Source: Microcella daejeonensis
GTDB taxonomy: Bacteria > Actinomycetota > Actinomycetes > Actinomycetales > Microbacteriaceae
Direction of reading: 5' to 3'
DNA: 64,000 nucleotides
Assembly (NCBI RefSeq): GCF_026625045.1
Contig: NZ_CP113089.1
Span: forward strand, 2,656,090 to 2,720,089
A model generated the notes under the pieces. The model was not told the origin of the DNA. It saw nothing but the letters and a program-made list of their open reading frames with translations, and made no database searches. The position numbers and the translations under genes are program-made. Position 1 is the stretch's first letter. Each line of letters starts with the position of its first letter. Positions 63,002 to 64,000 of this stretch are shown here, piece by piece.

Positions 63002-64000
63002 GTGAACGTCACGCCCACCGTCTGGTTGATCACGATCGCGATCACCATCGCGTTCTTCGTCTACGAATTCTTCGCGCACGTGCGCAAGCCGCACGAGCCC
63101 TCCATCGGCGAATCCGCCCGCTGGTCGGCCTTCTACATCGGACTGGCCCTGCTCTTCGGCGTCGGCCTCGGCATGGTCTCGGGCTGGACGTTCGGCGGCG
63201 AGTACTTCGCCGGCTACCTCACCGAGAAGGCGCTCTCGGTCGACAACCTGTTCGTCTTCCTGCTGGTGATGACCGCCTTCGCGGTGCCGAAGATCTACCA
63301 GCAGAAGGTGCTGATGATCGGCATCGTCATCGCGCTCATCATGCGCGGCGCGTTCATCGCCGTCGGCGCGGCCCTCATCTCGAACTTCTCGTGGGTCTTC
63401 TACATCTTCGGCGCGCTGCTGCTCGTGCTCGCCTACCGCCAGGCCTTCTCGCACGGCGACTCCGACGTCGCCAACGGCCGCTTCATGAAGCTCGTCCGCC
63501 GCGTGCTGCCCGTGCACAACGAGTACGTCGGCGACAAGCTCACCACCCGCATCGACGGCCGCCGCTACGTCACCCCGATGCTGCTCGTCATCGTCGCCAT
63601 CGGCTTCGTCGACCTGATCTTCGCCGTCGACTCCATCCCCGCGATCTACGGCCTGACCGAGGAGGCGTACATCGTCTTCGTCGCCAACGCCTTCGCGCTC
63701 ATGGGTCTGCGCCAGCTGTACTTCCTCATCGGCGGGCTCCTCGAGCGCCTCGTCTACCTGACCCAGGGCCTCGCGGTCATCCTCGCCTTCATCGGCGTCA
63801 ACTCGTGCTGCACGCCCTGCACGTCAACGAGCTGCCCTTCATCAACGGCGGCGAGCCGCTGCTCTGGGTGCCCGAGATCCCGACCTCGCTGTCGCTCGTC
63901 TTCATCGCGGCGACCATCACGGTGCGCGACCATCGCGAGCCTGCTCAAGACCCTCGGAGACCGCGTGCGCGAGACCCCCGAGGTCAAGGAGGAGGTCAGC
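63002..64000 (+). CDS. TerC-family manganese exporter with two compensating frame changes (partial)
   Basis: Integral membrane TerC/Alx protein: GTG start after aaaaaggag, helices with GVGLGMVSGWTFGGEYFAGYLTEKALSVDNLFVFLLVMTAF, and IGFVDLIFAVDSIPAIYGLT, the signature acidic/Asn residues of divalent export. After FIGV (63799) the sequence lacks one base, and near 63924 one base is extra; between them 41 codons read as a Cys/Ser-rich stretch (NSCCTPCTSTSC) while the other frame encodes the expected LVLHALHVNELPFINGGEP and LLWVPEIPTSLSLVFIAAT. The frame then returns to ATIASLLK. Window ends before the stop. Either sequencing errors or an inactive variant. Confidence 0.85.
   Translation, partial: MNVTPTVWLITIAITIAFFVYEFFAHVRKPHEPSIGESARWSAFYIGLALLFGVGLGMVSGWTFGGEYFAGYLTEKALSVDNLFVFLLVMTAFAVPKIYQQKVLMIGIVIALIMRGAFIAVGAALISNFSWVFYIFGALLLVLAYRQAFSHGDSDVANGRFMKLVRRVLPVHNEYVGDKLTTRIDGRRYVTPMLLVIVAIGFVDLIFAVDSIPAIYGLTEEAYIVFVANAFALMGLRQLYFLIGGLLERLVYLTQGLAVILAFIGVNSCCTPCTSTSCPSSTAASRCSGCPRSRPRCRSSSSRRPSRCATIASLLKTLGDRVRETPEVKEEVS

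Overview
The window reads as chromosome from a very GC-rich actinobacterium, most likely a member of Microbacteriaceae. The evidence is extreme third-position G/C, families typical of that group (DUF5997, ECF42-type sigma factors with YciI partners, long-form ArgG, GapB-like GAPDH), and promoters in which a TANNNT hexamer lies 6-8 nt upstream of the start codon, meaning leaderless transcripts. No rRNA, CRISPR array, integrase, transposase or insertion sequence was seen. One tRNA gene, tRNA-Pro(GGG), is present.

Layout: 1-3.5 kb holds a sulfide:quinone oxidoreductase cut by the left edge, a membrane protein and a GlcD-like FAD oxidase. 3.5-8.6 kb holds a spermidine-synthase-like protein and a two-component system (TCS) head-to-head with a MacB/FtsX-type ABC exporter. 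8.6-17 kb carries a BCCT osmolyte carrier, a DUF1611 (DgcN-like) gene behind a structured leader, succinate-semialdehyde dehydrogenase, an EI24 protein, long GAPDH and RlmN. 17-25.7 kb has an ECF42 sigma/YciI operon, an ArsR-SRPBCC pair, a DEAD-box helicase, a hydrolase cluster and argG. 25.7-38 kb contains an HNH protein, GNAT acetyltransferases, two CNNM/CBS (CorC-like) membrane proteins, an AraC-GyrI regulator, a flotillin-like protein, a DUF2130 protein, a NERD protein and the methionine sulfoxide reductases MsrB and MsrA. 38-50 kb contains two further TCSs, each head-to-head with an exporter gene, a decayed beta-lactamase-family gene, an EcsC-like protein with calcium-loop motifs, and a second ECF42/YciI cluster.

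From 50.0 to 58.65 kb base composition drops visibly. This accessory block ends beside tRNA-Pro and encodes a DUF2510-DUF4041-GIY-YIG protein, a MazG-like pyrophosphohydrolase overlapping a GIY-YIG/DUF2075 helicase gene, and a 1257-residue protein of unknown family with a C-terminal PD-(D/E)XK-like signature. It is the best candidate in the window for an undescribed, probably anti-phage, system. 58.8-64 kb returns to core-like genes (Pcp, two NUDIX hydrolases, small membrane proteins, a DUF2071 protein) and ends with a yybP-ykoY manganese riboswitch in front of a terC-type exporter gene that carries two compensating single-base frame changes.

Regulation readable from sequence: two near-identical ECF-type promoters for the two YciI/sigma operons, a SigR/SigH-type promoter in front of msrB-msrA, an ArsR operator sitting on its own start codon, palindromes between TCS/exporter pairs, and four tail-to-tail gene pairs sharing a CTAG tetranucleotide for both stop codons.
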